Made by a program: the position numbers and the translations under genes
The notes under the pieces: generated by a model
The model's input: the letters and a program-made list of their open reading frames with translations, nothing else
Told to the model about the DNA's origin: nothing
The model's database searches: none
Shown: positions 7,437 to 16,733 of the stretch, piece after piece
Numbering within the stretch: position 1 is the first letter of the stretch
Layout of the letters: the number at the start of each line of letters is the position of its first letter
Assembly (NCBI RefSeq): GCF_010686765.1
Contig: NZ_JAAGWF010000007.1
Coordinates: forward strand, 62,001-126,000
DNA: 64,000 nt
Source of the DNA: Geodermatophilus sabuli
GTDB lineage: Bacteria > Actinomycetota > Actinomycetes > Mycobacteriales > Geodermatophilaceae
Reading direction: 5' to 3'

Positions 7437-8621
7437 GTGAGCCCCGCGGACGCACCTCCCGGCCGCGGGCCGGGGCGGCGTCCACCGCTCCCGGGCGACC
7501 CGGTCCGTGGCCTGCCCCGCGTGCCCCCGCTCCCGGACGCCCGCGGCCGGCCACGCGACCCGGCGAGCGCGCGGACTGCCGGGTCCCCGGCGCCCCGGCC
7601 CGTCCCCCAGGGGCGCGAGCCGGCTGCCGGCCGTCCGGCCTCGCCGCCTCCCAGGCGTCGCCTCCCCGACGCCCAACCCCGCCCGGCCGGCCTCCACCCG
7701 ACCGGCCCCCGCCTGACCGACCCCCGCACAGCCGGCCCTCGCCTCGCCGATCATCGCCTGGCCGGCCGGGAGCCGGTCGACCGGCGACCGCTCGTCGGGC
7801 GCCGTCCGCCGGGCGGCCGCATCCGGCGCTTCGTGGCCCGCTGGGGCTGGCGGGCCTACGCCATCCCCCTGCTCACGCTGGCCACCCTGCTGACGTTCGG
7901 GGACCTCCTGCTCGGTGGCTCCGGCACCACGCCGACGTCGGCCAGTCCGGCGGCCTCCACCGCTCCGACTCCCGCGCCGTCGAGCGCTCCGGACGCCGCG
8001 GTGAGCGAGGAGCCTCCGGCTCCCGCGCAGGGGGACGCGGGACCCACCGAGACCGCGCCGCCGCCCGCGGGGTCGACGGGCTTCGTCCAGCGGGGCGCGG
8101 GCACCGTGACGATCGTGGACGGGGCGTCCCCGGTCTACGGCAGCGGCCCCCTGCAGCGCTTCGTGGTGGAGGTCGAGGACGGCATCGGCGTGGACGGCGG
8201 CGCGTTCGCCGCCGCCGTGGAGGCGACGCTCGGCGACCCGCGGTCCTGGGGGAGCGGCGGCCAGATGTCCTTCCAGCGGGTCGGGGTCGCCGAGGAGGCC
8301 GCCGGTGACTACGCGTTCAAGGTGACGCTGATCAGCCCGGGCAACATGGAGGCCTACTGCCCGGGCGTGGGGACCGGGGGCTACACGTCCTGCCGCTACG
8401 GCGACCGCGCGGTGATCAACCTCGCGCGCTGGGAGACCGCCGTCCCCGACTACGAGGGCGACGTCCCGACCTATCGGCAGTACGTGGTCAACCACGAGGT
8501 CGGGCACGCCCTGGGCAACGGCCACCAGCGATGCCCGGGCGCCGGGCAGCTCGCGCCGGTGATGCAGCAGCAGACCCTGGGCCTCGACGGCTGCGCGAAG
8601 AACGCCTGGCCCCATCCGTGA
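7437..8621 (+). CDS. DUF3152 membrane-anchored metalloprotease-like protein
   Basis: A 394-residue protein equivalent to Rv3207c. About 130 residues of Pro/Arg-rich disordered N-terminus precede a transmembrane segment (WRAYAIPLLTLATLLTFG, near residues 140-157) and a Ser/Pro/Ala-rich linker. The C-terminal DUF3152 domain ends with the zinc-protease-like motif VVNHEVGHALGNGH (HExxH followed by a third histidine) and several cysteines (YCPGVG, SCRYGD, RCPGAG). Topology predicts an extracytoplasmic catalytic domain. Protease activity is inferred from the motif only. The next gene overlaps it by GTGA, so translation is coupled. Confidence 0.82.
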   Translation: MSPADAPPGRGPGRRPPLPGDPVRGLPRVPPLPDARGRPRDPASARTAGSPAPRPVPQGREPAAGRPASPPPRRRLPDAQPRPAGLHPTGPRLTDPRTAGPRLADHRLAGREPVDRRPLVGRRPPGGRIRRFVARWGWRAYAIPLLTLATLLTFGDLLLGGSGTTPTSASPAASTAPTPAPSSAPDAAVSEEPPAPAQGDAGPTETAPPPAGSTGFVQRGAGTVTIVDGASPVYGSGPLQRFVVEVEDGIGVDGGAFAAAVEATLGDPRSWGSGGQMSFQRVGVAEEAAGDYAFKVTLISPGNMEAYCPGVGTGGYTSCRYGDRAVINLARWETAVPDYEGDVPTYRQYVVNHEVGHALGNGHQRCPGAGQLAPVMQQQTLGLDGCAKNAWPHP

Positions 8622-10099
8622 CGTCGACGTCCTCCGGACCGCACCGCCGCCGTCTGCTGCGGGCAGTCGCACGTCCGTCACCTCACCGGGTGCTCGGCCG
8701 GCGTCGGGGCGATCCGCTCTCCCTGTCCTTCTCCGAGGTGTGCCGGCACCGTCCCGTCGCGTTGACGTCCCCCTTCGTGGACGTCGACCGGACCGGCCCC
8801 CTCCGCGTCGCCCCGACCGGCTTCACGCGGCTGGGCGCCGGTCCGCGGGCGCCCTTCTGTTCGCTGGTCCTCGACGTCGGTCACGCGGACGAGGGCACCG
8901 GGATCGAACTCGGCCTGGACGGTCCGCGCGGCGGGGTGCGGGCGCGCCACGTGCCGGCCGAGGGGAGCGTCACGATCGAGGTCACCGGTGCCGGCGGCCC
9001 GCACGTCGTGGCCGGCACGACTGTGCCGGCGGCCCCGGCCGCCACGATCGCCCTGGTCCTGAACGAGAACCAGGTGACCGTGCTGATGGGGCCGGCGGAG
9101 GGCGACCTGCGGCCGGTGCTCACCGAGCGGGACGGCGTCCGCCGGCGGATCGACCTCCGGGACCCCACGGTGCTCGAGGGCCTGGAGTACGGCTACGGCG
9201 CCACGGGCACCGGCTCTGTGGAGCTGTCGGCGGTGCGGGCCGGCTACTCCGGCGGAGTGGGGGTCCGCGACCCGCAGGTGGTCCGGCGTCCCGACGGGAG
9301 CCCGCTGGTGCGGGACGGCAAGCTCTACCTGACGCTCACCAACGCGGGGCTCGGGTTCTTCCAGCAGGCCCACTGGGGGGTGTGGACCCTGGACCTCGCC
9401 GACCCCCGCCGGTTGACGCAGGTCGCGGCCTTGTTCTCCGCGCGCGACGGGCTCGTCCTCGGCGACCACGCCGGGCAACTGGTGGTGGACGAGGTCACCG
9501 GCCGGACCATCGTGCTGGTGTCCTCCTGGGGCGACCACGACCCGGACACCGGCGTGCACGTCCGGCACCTCGTGACGGACGGCGTGGACCTGCTGACCGG
9601 CGTGCACGTCCTCGCGACGGAACGGCTGGCGTTGCCGACGGCGGAGAGCGCCTGGGACCCGTCCCTCGTGCGGGTCGGCGACCGGTGGCACATCGCCTTC
9701 ACCGAGTGCGTCTCGTTCGGCCCGCCCCGCTACGTCTTCCACCCGGCACTGGCCGTCGCCGCCCCCGGTGCCGACTACGCCGACGGGCTGACGCTGGTCG
9801 GTGCCGACAGCGGTCGAGAGCAGACCGAGGGCACGATCCTCGAGCGGTTCGGCCGCCGCTGGTACCTGCTGGCCAGCGACCGCGACGCCGCCGAGTACCC
9901 CGTCTACGACCTCGACCTGCGGCACCGGGGGTCCCTGCGGGCGCCGTACGGGACGAACATCCCGCATCCGATGGTCGTGCGCGCCGGCACTCATCGCCGG
10001 GCGCCGTGGTGGTTGCTGACCTTCGACGGGACGGGCTGGCACGAGGACCAGCTCGGCTACGGCACGCACGGCGACTTCGTCGTCCTCAGCACGGGCTGA
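8618..10099 (+). CDS. possible GH43-like beta-propeller hydrolase
   Basis: A 493-residue protein; the start is GTG 8618, overlapping the DUF3152 stop as GTGA. An N-terminal lectin-like beta region (about 20-200) precedes a propeller-like half. Repeated blade motifs are VRDPQVVRRPDGSP...GKLYLTLT, AWDPSLVRVGDRWHIAFTE, TEGTILERFGRRWYLLASD and IPHPMVVRAG. The pattern 'DP-x-(V/S)...G-x-(Y/W)-(Y/H)-L' with a conserved Glu in TEG resembles GH43/GH117-type five-bladed glycosidases. No clear signal peptide is seen. I do not recognise a specific family; the glycosidase assignment is tentative. Confidence 0.65.
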   Translation: MTSTSSGPHRRRLLRAVARPSPHRVLGRRRGDPLSLSFSEVCRHRPVALTSPFVDVDRTGPLRVAPTGFTRLGAGPRAPFCSLVLDVGHADEGTGIELGLDGPRGGVRARHVPAEGSVTIEVTGAGGPHVVAGTTVPAAPAATIALVLNENQVTVLMGPAEGDLRPVLTERDGVRRRIDLRDPTVLEGLEYGYGATGTGSVELSAVRAGYSGGVGVRDPQVVRRPDGSPLVRDGKLYLTLTNAGLGFFQQAHWGVWTLDLADPRRLTQVAALFSARDGLVLGDHAGQLVVDEVTGRTIVLVSSWGDHDPDTGVHVRHLVTDGVDLLTGVHVLATERLALPTAESAWDPSLVRVGDRWHIAFTECVSFGPPRYVFHPALAVAAPGADYADGLTLVGADSGREQTEGTILERFGRRWYLLASDRDAAEYPVYDLDLRHRGSLRAPYGTNIPHPMVVRAGTHRRAPWWLLTFDGTGWHEDQLGYGTHGDFVVLSTG

Positions 10100-10199
10100 C
10101 CTGATCCGGCCGGCTGCGGGAAGAGGGGGACGTGCCGCGCTGTTGTCCCGACGAACGCCGGCCCGACGAGGGCCGCTGTCGAGCATCTGAGGAGCAGCA

Positions 10200-11360
10200 G
10201 TGTCCTTGCCACCCCTGGTGGAGCCCGCCGCCGACCTCTCCATCGAGGAGGTCCGCCGCTACAGCCGCCACCTGATCATCCCGGACGTCGGGATGGACGG
10301 GCAGAAGCGTCTCAAGAACGCCAAGGTGCTCGCCGTCGGCGCCGGTGGCCTCGGGTCGCCCGTGCTGATGTACCTCGCCGCGGCCGGTGTCGGCACCCTC
10401 GGCATCGTCGAGTTCGACACCGTCGACGAGTCCAACCTGCAGCGCCAGATCATCCACGGGCAGTCCGACGTCGGCCGGTCCAAGGCCGAGAGCGCGCGCG
10501 ACTCCATCAAGGAGATCAACCCGCTCATCGACGTCCGCCTGCACGAGACGCGGCTGGACAGCGAGAACGTGCTGGACATCTTCAGCCAGTACGACCTGAT
10601 CGTCGACGGCACCGACAACTTCGCCACGCGCTACCTGGTCAACGACGCGTGCGTGCTGCTCGACAAGCCCTACGTGTGGGGCTCGATCTACCGCTTCGAC
10701 GGCCAGGTCTCGGTCTTCTGGAACGAGCACGGGCCGAACTACCGCGACCTGTACCCGGTGCCCCCGCCGCCCGGCATGGTCCCGAGCTGCGCCGAGGGCG
10801 GCGTCCTCGGCGTCCTGTGCGCGACGGTCGGCGCCATCCAGGCCACCGAGGCGGTCAAGCTGATCACCGGCATCGGCGAGACTCTGCTCGGCCGGCTGAT
10901 GGTCTACGACGCCCTGGAGATGACCTTCCGCACGATCAAGGTGCGCAAGGACCCCGAGGGCGAGCCGATCACCGGGCTCATCGACTACGAGGCCTTCTGC
11001 GGCGTCGTCTCGGTCGAGGCCCAGGAGGCGGCCGCGGGCTCGACGATCACCGTCGACGAGCTCAAGGACATGATGGACGCCGGCAAGGACTTCGACCTGA
11101 TCGACGTCCGGGAGCCCAACGAGTACGAGATCGTCTCCATCCCGGGCGCCCGGCTGATCCCGAAGGACGAGATCCTCTCCGGCCGCGCGCTGTCCGAGCT
11201 GCCGAACGACCGGCCGATCGTGCTGCACTGCAAGACCGGTGTGCGCTCGGCCGAGGTGCTCGCCGCCGTCAAGAACGCCGGCTTCAAGGACGCCGTCCAC
11301 GTGCAGGGCGGCGTGACGGCGTGGGCCACCCGGATCGACAAGGCCCTCCCCACCTACTGA
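10200..11360 (+). CDS. moeZ: MoeZ: adenylyltransferase/sulfurtransferase for sulfur-carrier proteins
   Basis: A 386-residue fusion of a ThiF/MoeB E1-like domain and a C-terminal rhodanese domain. The ATP-binding turn is AVGAGGLGSPVLMYLAAAG, followed by the conserved DESNLQRQ and GTDNFATRYLVND motifs. The rhodanese loop HCKTGVRS carries the persulfide cysteine near residue 344. In actinobacteria MoeZ activates and thiocarboxylates MoaD-, ThiS- and CysO-like carriers for molybdopterin, thiamine and cysteine synthesis. It matches Rv3206c (moeB1/moeZ) in position. The GTG start follows GAGGAG. A strong hairpin follows the gene. Confidence 0.95.
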   Translation: MSLPPLVEPAADLSIEEVRRYSRHLIIPDVGMDGQKRLKNAKVLAVGAGGLGSPVLMYLAAAGVGTLGIVEFDTVDESNLQRQIIHGQSDVGRSKAESARDSIKEINPLIDVRLHETRLDSENVLDIFSQYDLIVDGTDNFATRYLVNDACVLLDKPYVWGSIYRFDGQVSVFWNEHGPNYRDLYPVPPPPGMVPSCAEGGVLGVLCATVGAIQATEAVKLITGIGETLLGRLMVYDALEMTFRTIKVRKDPEGEPITGLIDYEAFCGVVSVEAQEAAAGSTITVDELKDMMDAGKDFDLIDVREPNEYEIVSIPGARLIPKDEILSGRALSELPNDRPIVLHCKTGVRSAEVLAAVKNAGFKDAVHVQGGVTAWATRIDKALPTY

Positions 11361-11425
11361 CGAAGGACCCCGTCGCCCCCCGCACCTCGCACGCTCGGCG
11401 CGGTCCCTGCGACGGAGCCTCACGG
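11358..11425 (+). repeat. stop-codon palindromic repeat, copy J
   Basis: From the moeZ stop the sequence reads TGACGAAGGACCCCGTCG, then CTCGCACGCTCGGCGCGG and TCCCTGCGACGG. The CTCGCACGCTCGG core matches copy H exactly. It runs directly into a separate strong hairpin at 11422-11460. Confidence 0.65.
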
Positions 11426-11460
11426 CGCGCTGCGCTCCCCTGAGGAGCGCGGCGCGCCGT
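11422..11460 (+). terminator. rho-independent-type hairpin after moeZ
   Basis: ACGGCGCGCTGCGCTCC pairs with GGAGCGCGGCGCGCCGT around CCTGA, with one mismatch, followed by CGTCGTCTT. It ends the moeZ transcript before the DinB-type gene. Confidence 0.75.
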
Positions 11461-11480
11461 CGTCGTCTTGACTGTCCGGC

Positions 11481-12065
11481 ATGGCCGACTTCTCGCCGGT
11501 GGAGCTGCTCGAGCTCTTCCAGCGCGCGCAGGCGTCCTTCACCGACCGGGTGGACGCGATCGAGCCAGGGCAGTGGGACGACGAGGCGCTGCCCGGGTGG
11601 ACCGTCGCCGACCTCGTCGCCCACCTGGTGAAGGAGGCGCTGTGGGTGCCTCCGCTGCTCGCCGGCGAACCGGTCGACCTCGTGGACGGTCGCTTCCCCG
11701 AGGACACCGAGGACCTGCTGGGCGACGACCCGCTCACGGGCTGGGAGACCGCCGCCGATGCCGCGCTGGCGGCGTTCGCCGAGGACTCCGCCCTGCGCCG
11801 GACCGTGCACCTGACCCGGGGGCCGATCCCGGCGGCGGAGTACGTCGAGGAGCTGACCGTCGACCTGACGGTGCACTCCTGGGACCTGGCCCGGGCGACG
11901 GCGGGGGACACCGCACTGGACCCGCAGTTGGTCACCGCCGCGCTCGTGATCGCCGACCGGGTCCCCGCCGACGGGGTCGCCGGCCGGTACGCCGCCCCGC
12001 TCGACGTGCCCGCCACCGCCCCGCCCCAGACCCGGCTGCTGGCCCGCTTCGGCCGGCGGGCGTGA
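11481..12065 (+). CDS. TIGR03086-type DinB-fold, mycothiol-dependent-enzyme-like protein
   Basis: A 194-residue protein of the DinB/maleylpyruvate-isomerase-like superfamily found across mycothiol-producing actinobacteria. The expected metal histidines are seen in VADLVAHLVKEALW (near residue 50) and DLTVHSWDLARATAG (near 135), the usual two-site signature. The ATG start follows the moeZ terminator. Substrate unknown; family members act as thiol-dependent isomerases or transferases, so a mycothiol-linked reaction is plausible but unproven. A hairpin follows. Confidence 0.8.
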   Translation: MADFSPVELLELFQRAQASFTDRVDAIEPGQWDDEALPGWTVADLVAHLVKEALWVPPLLAGEPVDLVDGRFPEDTEDLLGDDPLTGWETAADAALAAFAEDSALRRTVHLTRGPIPAAEYVEELTVDLTVHSWDLARATAGDTALDPQLVTAALVIADRVPADGVAGRYAAPLDVPATAPPQTRLLARFGRRA

Positions 12066-12098
12066 GGGCGCCACCCGCCGCTCCGGCGGGTCGCGCCC
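12066..12098 (+). terminator. hairpin terminator
   Basis: GGGCGCCACCCGCC pairs with GGCGGGTCGCGCCC around GCTCC, immediately after the DinB-type stop codon. Confidence 0.7.
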
Positions 12099-12121
12099 CC
12101 GGGAGCCCGGGCGGTCACCTC

Positions 12122-12127
12122 TAGGCT
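12122..12127 (+). promoter_or_regulatory. -10 element (TAGGCT) for the Gly/Gln-rich membrane protein
   Basis: TAGGCT lies 33 bases before the ATG at 12161, with GGGAGGT in the leader as ribosome-binding site. No convincing -35 is seen. Confidence 0.45.
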
Positions 12128-12160
12128 CGGGCGTTCGCCGCGTCCCGGGAGGTCATCCGC

Positions 12161-13165
12161 ATGAGTCAGCCGCCTTCGGGCCAGGATCCGCACGGTCCCG
12201 GCAGCACGGGTCAACCGCCGGGCCAGGGCGGGTGGGGACAGCCGCAGGGGCAGGGTGGCTGGGGTCAGCCCCCGGAGGGCCAGGGCGCGGCCCCCGGCCA
12301 GCCGCCGGGCCAGTACGGCCAGCCCGGTCAGTTCGGTCAGCCCGGGCCTTACGGCCAGCCGGGTCAGCCGGGTCAGTACGGCCAGCCCGGGCCGTACGGC
12401 CAGCCGGGTCAGTACGGGCCGCCCGGCCAGTACGGGCAGCCCGGGTCCTACGGCCAGCCGGGTCAGTACGGGCAGCCCGGTCCCTACGGTCAGCCGGGGC
12501 AGGGACCGGCAAGGAGCAAGCGGGGGCTGGTCATCGGCCTGGTCGCCGGCCTGGTCGCGCTCATCGCCCTCGCCGTCGTCCTCGTCGTCGTCCTCGGTGG
12601 CGACGACGACCCGGCGCCCGCGGCGAGCGGCTCGTCCTCCGCGAGCTCGTCGAGCGCCTCGTCCAGTTCGTCCTCGCGCTCGACCACCAGCAGCCCGCCG
12701 CCGCCGACGGCGAGTGCACCGGCGCCGGCCGGGGACCTGCTGTCGATCCTGCCGACCGACTTCACCGACTGCACGGAGTCGCCGCTGGGCGGGGACGGCG
12801 ACGTGGCGCACGCCACGTGCGGCGCCAGCACGACCCAGCCCGGCCCGGTGACGGCCGAGTTCTACCAGTACCCCGACCAGGCGCTGCTCGACTCGACCTT
12901 CACCAACGAGGTCAGCGGCCTCGGACTCGGCGACATCCCGGCCGGCGAGGACTGCAGCACCACGCCCGGCATCGGCCCGTGGAACGCCGGCGCCAACACC
13001 GGGCTGGTCGCCTGCACCATCGACACGGCCAACGGTGCGGTGGTCATCGCCTGGACCGACGACGCGGCGCTGGTGCAGGGCTTCGTCGCCGCGCCCGGGG
13101 CCACCCAGGCCGACCTGGCCACGCTGTACGACTGGTGGCGCAACCACAGCGACTACGTGCTGTGA
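12161..13165 (+). CDS. Gly/Gln-rich single-pass membrane protein with four-cysteine extracellular domain
   Basis: A 334-residue protein. Residues 1-115 are a disordered cytosolic tail dominated by YGQPG/GQYGQPG repeats. A transmembrane helix follows ([20 protein letters not shown], about 123-142), then a Ser-rich linker and an extracellular domain (about 190-334). That domain starts [12 protein letters not shown], carries four cysteines (…DFTDC, ATCGAS, GEDCST, LVACTI) and ends LYDWWRNH. The same cysteine plan and terminal WW recur in the extracellular part of the Ser/Thr kinase at 22423. No enzymatic motif is seen. Its TGATG overlap with the ATL gene couples their translation. Confidence 0.75.
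   Translation: MSQPPSGQDPHGPGSTGQPPGQGGWGQPQGQGGWGQPPEGQGAAPGQPPGQYGQPGQFGQPGPYGQPGQPGQYGQPGPYGQPGQYGPPGQYGQPGSYGQPGQYGQPGPYGQPGQGPARSKRGLVIGLVAGLVALIALAVVLVVVLGGDDDPAPAASGSSSASSSSASSSSSSRSTTSSPPPPTASAPAPAGDLLSILPTDFTDCTESPLGGDGDVAHATCGASTTQPGPVTAEFYQYPDQALLDSTFTNEVSGLGLGDIPAGEDCSTTPGIGPWNAGANTGLVACTIDTANGAVVIAWTDDAALVQGFVAAPGATQADLATLYDWWRNHSDYVL
12310..12495 (+). repeat. in-frame tandem repeats encoding YGQPG units
   Basis: About ten imperfect 12-18 base units of the form TACGGCCAGCCGGG or CAGTACGGCCAGCCC, all in the reading frame of the membrane protein. Such a tract is prone to length change by slippage, so the number of units may vary between strains. Confidence 0.8.
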
Positions 13166-13491
13166 TGCCGGCGGCGCCCGGAGGACCGCCGTCCCCGGGC
13201 GCCGCCGCGTCCCCGCAGGACGTCGACGAGGCGGTGTACGACGCGGTCGAGGCGATCCCGCCCGGTCGGGTGAGCACGTACGGCGCGATCGGCCGGCTGG
13301 TCGGCGTCGGACCGCGTCGGGTCGCCCGCGCCCTGTCCCAGGGCGGCGGCGTCGTCCCGTGGTACCGGGTGGTGCGCGCGGACGGCACCGTGGCCGAGCC
13401 GGTGCGGGTGCGACAGCTGGAACTGCTGGCCGGCGAGGGGGTGCCGGTCCGGGACGGCCGCGTCGACCTGGCCGCCGTCGGCTGGCCCTGA
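13165..13491 (+). CDS. alkyltransferase-like (ATL) DNA-damage recognition protein
   Basis: A 108-residue protein of the MGMT family (Rv3204 position). It has the helix-turn-helix DNA-binding stretch PPGRVSTYGAIGRLVG and RRVARALSQGG. The alkyl-acceptor PCHRV of true methyltransferases is PWYRVV here, so the reactive cysteine is tryptophan. Proteins of this kind bind O6-alkylguanine and flag it for nucleotide excision repair rather than repair it. The ATG start overlaps the preceding stop (TGATG). It sits directly before adnA, in a DNA-repair neighbourhood. Confidence 0.88.
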   Translation: MPAAPGGPPSPGAAASPQDVDEAVYDAVEAIPPGRVSTYGAIGRLVGVGPRRVARALSQGGGVVPWYRVVRADGTVAEPVRVRQLELLAGEGVPVRDGRVDLAAVGWP

Positions 13492-13550
13492 GACCACGCA
13501 CACGACCCGGGCGTCCCGGGACCGTCGGCGACCCGTGCTCCAATCGGGAG

Positions 13551-16500
13551 GTGGCACAGCGGGGGGAATCGAGCGCGCCGGTCTACCGGCTCGTGCAGAC
13601 CGATCCGGAGCCGGCCGCCCGACCGCGGCTGGACCCGACGCAGCAGACGGTGGTCGACCACCCCGGTGGTCCGCTGCTGGTGCTGGCCGGACCGGGCACC
13701 GGCAAGACGACGACCATCGTCGAGGCCGTCGCCGCCCGCATCGACCGGGGGGTGGACCCCGAGCAGATCCTCGTCCTCACCTTCAGCCGCAAGGCCGCTG
13801 CCGAGCTGCGCACCCGTGTCACCGGGCGCGTGGCGCGCACCATCCGCGAGCCGCTGGCCCGCACGTTCCACTCCTACGCCTACGGGGTCCTGCGCCGCGC
13901 GGCGCTGCTGCGTGGCGAGGCCCCGCCGCGGCTGCTGACCGCCGCCGAGCAGGACGCCGTCGTCGCGTCGCTGCTGCGCGGTGACGTCGAGGAGGAGGGG
14001 GCGGTCCGCTGGCCCCCGGCCCTGGCGCCCGCACTGGCCACGGCGGGCTTCCGCACCGAACTGCGCGAGCTGCTGCTGCGCGCCACCGAGCGCGGCGTGG
14101 GTCCCGACCAGCTCGCCGCGTGGGGCCGCGAGTCCGGGCACGACGCGTGGGTGCACGCCGCGGCCTTCCAGGAGCAGTACGAGGCGGTGACCGCGTTCGC
14201 GACCGCCGGCCGGGGCGACGCCTCGGGGTACGACCCGGCCGAGCTGGTCCGCGAGGCCATCGCGGAGCTGGCCGGGGACCCCGAGCTGCTGCGCCAGGAA
14301 CGCGAGCGGGCCCGCTGGCTGTTCGTCGACGAGTACCAGGACACCGACCCGGCCCAGGTGGAGCTGCTGGAACTGCTCGCCGGCGGCGGGGGAGACCTCG
14401 TCGCCGTCGGTGACCCCGACCAGGCGATCTACGCCTTCCGCGGCGCCGAGCCGCGCGGCATCGTCGAGTTCCCCACCCGCTTCCGGCACGCCGACGGCCG
14501 GCCCGCCGGACGGCTCTCCCTCGGCGTGTGCCGCCGGTCCGGCGCCGAGCTGCTGCGGATCAGCCGGACGGTCGCCGAGGGGCTGCCGGGCCCGTGGGAG
14601 CACCGGCGGCTGCAGCCGGTCGAGGGCAGCGACGACGGCACCGCGGAGGTGCACGTCTTCGGCGCCGCCGCCATCGAGGCCGCGTACCTCGCCGACCTGC
14701 TCCGCCGGGCGCACCTGCTCGACCGGGTGCCGTGGTCGCAGATGGCCGTCGTGGTGCGCTCGACCCTCGCGCTGGGGCCGCTGCGCCGGGCGCTGACCTC
14801 GGCCGGGGTGCCCGCGACCGTCTCCTCCGACGACCTCCCCCTGGCGGCGCAGCCGGCCGTCGCGCCGTTCCTCGGGGTCCTGGCGGCTCTCCTGCCCGGT
14901 GACGACGGCGCGCCGGCCGGTCTGGACGAGCCCGCGGCCGAGGCGCTGCTGAGCTCACCGCTCGGCGGCGCGACCGTGCTCGACCTGCGCCGGTTGCGAC
15001 GAGCGGTCCGGATCGCGCTCGCGCGCCAGGGAGTCGACGCGGCCGAGCGGGGGGCACCGCTGGCCGCCGCGCTGTCCGACGAGCTGCTGCTGGAGACGCT
15101 GCCCGAGCACGTCGCGCGCCCGGCCCGCAGGGTCGCCGACGTGCTGGCGGCCGGCCGGGTGGCGCTGGTCGCCGACGGCACCGCGGAAGACGTGCTGTGG
15201 GCGATGTGGCAGCGCAGCGGGCTGTCCGGTCGGTGGGCGCGGGCCAGCGCCGCCGGCGGAGCTGCCGGGGCCGTCGCCGACCGCGACCTGGACGCGGTCG
15301 TCGCGCTGTTCGACGCCGCCGCCGGGTTCGTCGACCGGCTGCCCTCGGCCGACGTCCGGGCGTTCGTGGCGCACCTGGCCGCCCAGGAACTGCCCGGGGA
15401 CGGCGGGGCGGCCCGCGCGGCGGCCGACGAGACCGTCCGGCTGCTGACCGCGCACGCCGCCAAGGGCCTCGAGTGGGACCTGGTCTGTGTCGCCGGCGTG
15501 CAGGAGGGCGTCTGGCCCGACCTGCGGGACCGTTCTTCGCTGCTGGCCACCGAGGAGCTGGTCGAGCGCGCCGCGGGCATCGACGGCACCGTCGTCGACC
15601 GGCGGGTCCTGGCGCTGGCCGAGGAGCGGCGGCTGTTCTACGTCGCCTGCACCCGGGCGCGCCGGCGTCTGGTGGTCACCGCCGTCCAGGGCGCGCTCGA
15701 CGGCGCCGAGGCCGGCGCGACCGCCTCCCGCTTCCTCGATCTCGTCGTCCCTGCCCCGGCGGAGGGGCGGCCGCTGACCGAGCTGCCCCGGTCGCTGACC
15801 CTGCCCGCCCTGGTGGCCGACCTGCGCCGCGCCGTGACCGACCCGCACACCCCCGCCCCGCGGCGGGCCGCGGCGGCGGGCGTGCTGCGCCGGCTGGCCG
15901 ACGAGCACGTGACAGGGGCAGCCCCGGAGCACTGGTGGGGCCTGGCGCCGCTCTCCGACGACGCTCCGCTGGTGCCGGCGGAGGACCCGGTCCGGGTGCG
16001 GCCCTCGGCCATCGAGACCTTCCAGCGCTGCCCGCTGCGCTGGGTGCTCGGCGCGGTCGGCGCCGAGGCCTCGCCGGACGCCACGCGGACGGTGGGATCG
16101 GCGGTCCACGCGGTCGCCCAGCGGGTCGCCGACGGCCTCCCGTCCGCGCAGGCGCCCGCCGCCCTGGCTGCCGAACTCGACCAGCTCGACCTCGGGCCGG
16201 GCTGGTCCGACCAGCGGCAGCGGGACGCGGCGCAGGAGATGCTCGACCGGTTCCTGGGCTGGCACGCGGCCAACCGGCGGGAGCTCATCGCCGCCGAGGA
16301 GGACTTCGACGTGGTCGTGGGGCGCGCCCGGCTGCGCGGCCAGGTCGACCGGCTGGAGCGGGACGCCGAGGGGCGGCTGGTCGTCGTCGACCTCAAGACC
16401 GGGAAGACCGCGCCGCGCGACGTCGAGGAGCACGGGCAGCTGGCCGCCTACCAGGTGGCCGTCGCAGCGGGGGCCTTTCCCGACCACGGCACGGTCCCCG

Positions 16501-16733
16501 GGGGTGCTGCGCTGCTGCAGGTGGGCACCGGCGCCAAGGCCAAGGAGCAGCGCCAGGAGCCGCTCCCCGCCGCCGTCCCGCTGGAGCGGACGCCGGCCGG
16601 TGAGCTGGTCGCCGAGGTGGGGGAGGGGATGGGCGGTGCGGCCTTCGAGGTGCGCACCGGCAGCCACTGCCAGCGCTGCCCGGCCCGCCGCAGCTGCCCG
16701 CTGCACGAGCGCGGCCGGCAGGTGACCGCGTGA
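13551..16733 (+). CDS. adnA: AdnA: ATP-dependent helicase-nuclease subunit
   Basis: About 1060 residues, close to the roughly 1055 of mycobacterial AdnA. A UvrD-like motor carries Walker A AGPGTGKTTT (about 45-53), DEYQDTDPAQ (about 260), GDPDQAIYAFRGAEP and HAAKGLEWDL (about 635). A C-terminal RecB-type nuclease carries VVVDLKTGKTAP (about 944). Four cysteines suited to a 4Fe-4S cluster flank the nuclease: one in FQRCPLRW and three in HCQRCPARRSCP. AdnAB resects double-strand breaks. The GTG start at 13551 is chosen by length and homology; GGGAG lies unusually close, and GTG 13593 is an alternative. adnB overlaps its stop by GTGA. Confidence 0.92.
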   Translation: MAQRGESSAPVYRLVQTDPEPAARPRLDPTQQTVVDHPGGPLLVLAGPGTGKTTTIVEAVAARIDRGVDPEQILVLTFSRKAAAELRTRVTGRVARTIREPLARTFHSYAYGVLRRAALLRGEAPPRLLTAAEQDAVVASLLRGDVEEEGAVRWPPALAPALATAGFRTELRELLLRATERGVGPDQLAAWGRESGHDAWVHAAAFQEQYEAVTAFATAGRGDASGYDPAELVREAIAELAGDPELLRQERERARWLFVDEYQDTDPAQVELLELLAGGGGDLVAVGDPDQAIYAFRGAEPRGIVEFPTRFRHADGRPAGRLSLGVCRRSGAELLRISRTVAEGLPGPWEHRRLQPVEGSDDGTAEVHVFGAAAIEAAYLADLLRRAHLLDRVPWSQMAVVVRSTLALGPLRRALTSAGVPATVSSDDLPLAAQPAVAPFLGVLAALLPGDDGAPAGLDEPAAEALLSSPLGGATVLDLRRLRRAVRIALARQGVDAAERGAPLAAALSDELLLETLPEHVARPARRVADVLAAGRVALVADGTAEDVLWAMWQRSGLSGRWARASAAGGAAGAVADRDLDAVVALFDAAAGFVDRLPSADVRAFVAHLAAQELPGDGGAARAAADETVRLLTAHAAKGLEWDLVCVAGVQEGVWPDLRDRSSLLATEELVERAAGIDGTVVDRRVLALAEERRLFYVACTRARRRLVVTAVQGALDGAEAGATASRFLDLVVPAPAEGRPLTELPRSLTLPALVADLRRAVTDPHTPAPRRAAAAGVLRRLADEHVTGAAPEHWWGLAPLSDDAPLVPAEDPVRVRPSAIETFQRCPLRWVLGAVGAEASPDATRTVGSAVHAVAQRVADGLPSAQAPAALAAELDQLDLGPGWSDQRQRDAAQEMLDRFLGWHAANRRELIAAEEDFDVVVGRARLRGQVDRLERDAEGRLVVVDLKTGKTAPRDVEEHGQLAAYQVAVAAGAFPDHGTVPGGAALLQVGTGAKAKEQRQEPLPAAVPLERTPAGELVAEVGEGMGGAAFEVRTGSHCQRCPARRSCPLHERGRQVTA

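Noticed and set aside
12310-12495. Regular short repeats suggesting a CRISPR array or minisatellite
   Set aside because: The repeats have no spacers, keep a single reading frame and encode YGQPG units of a membrane protein.
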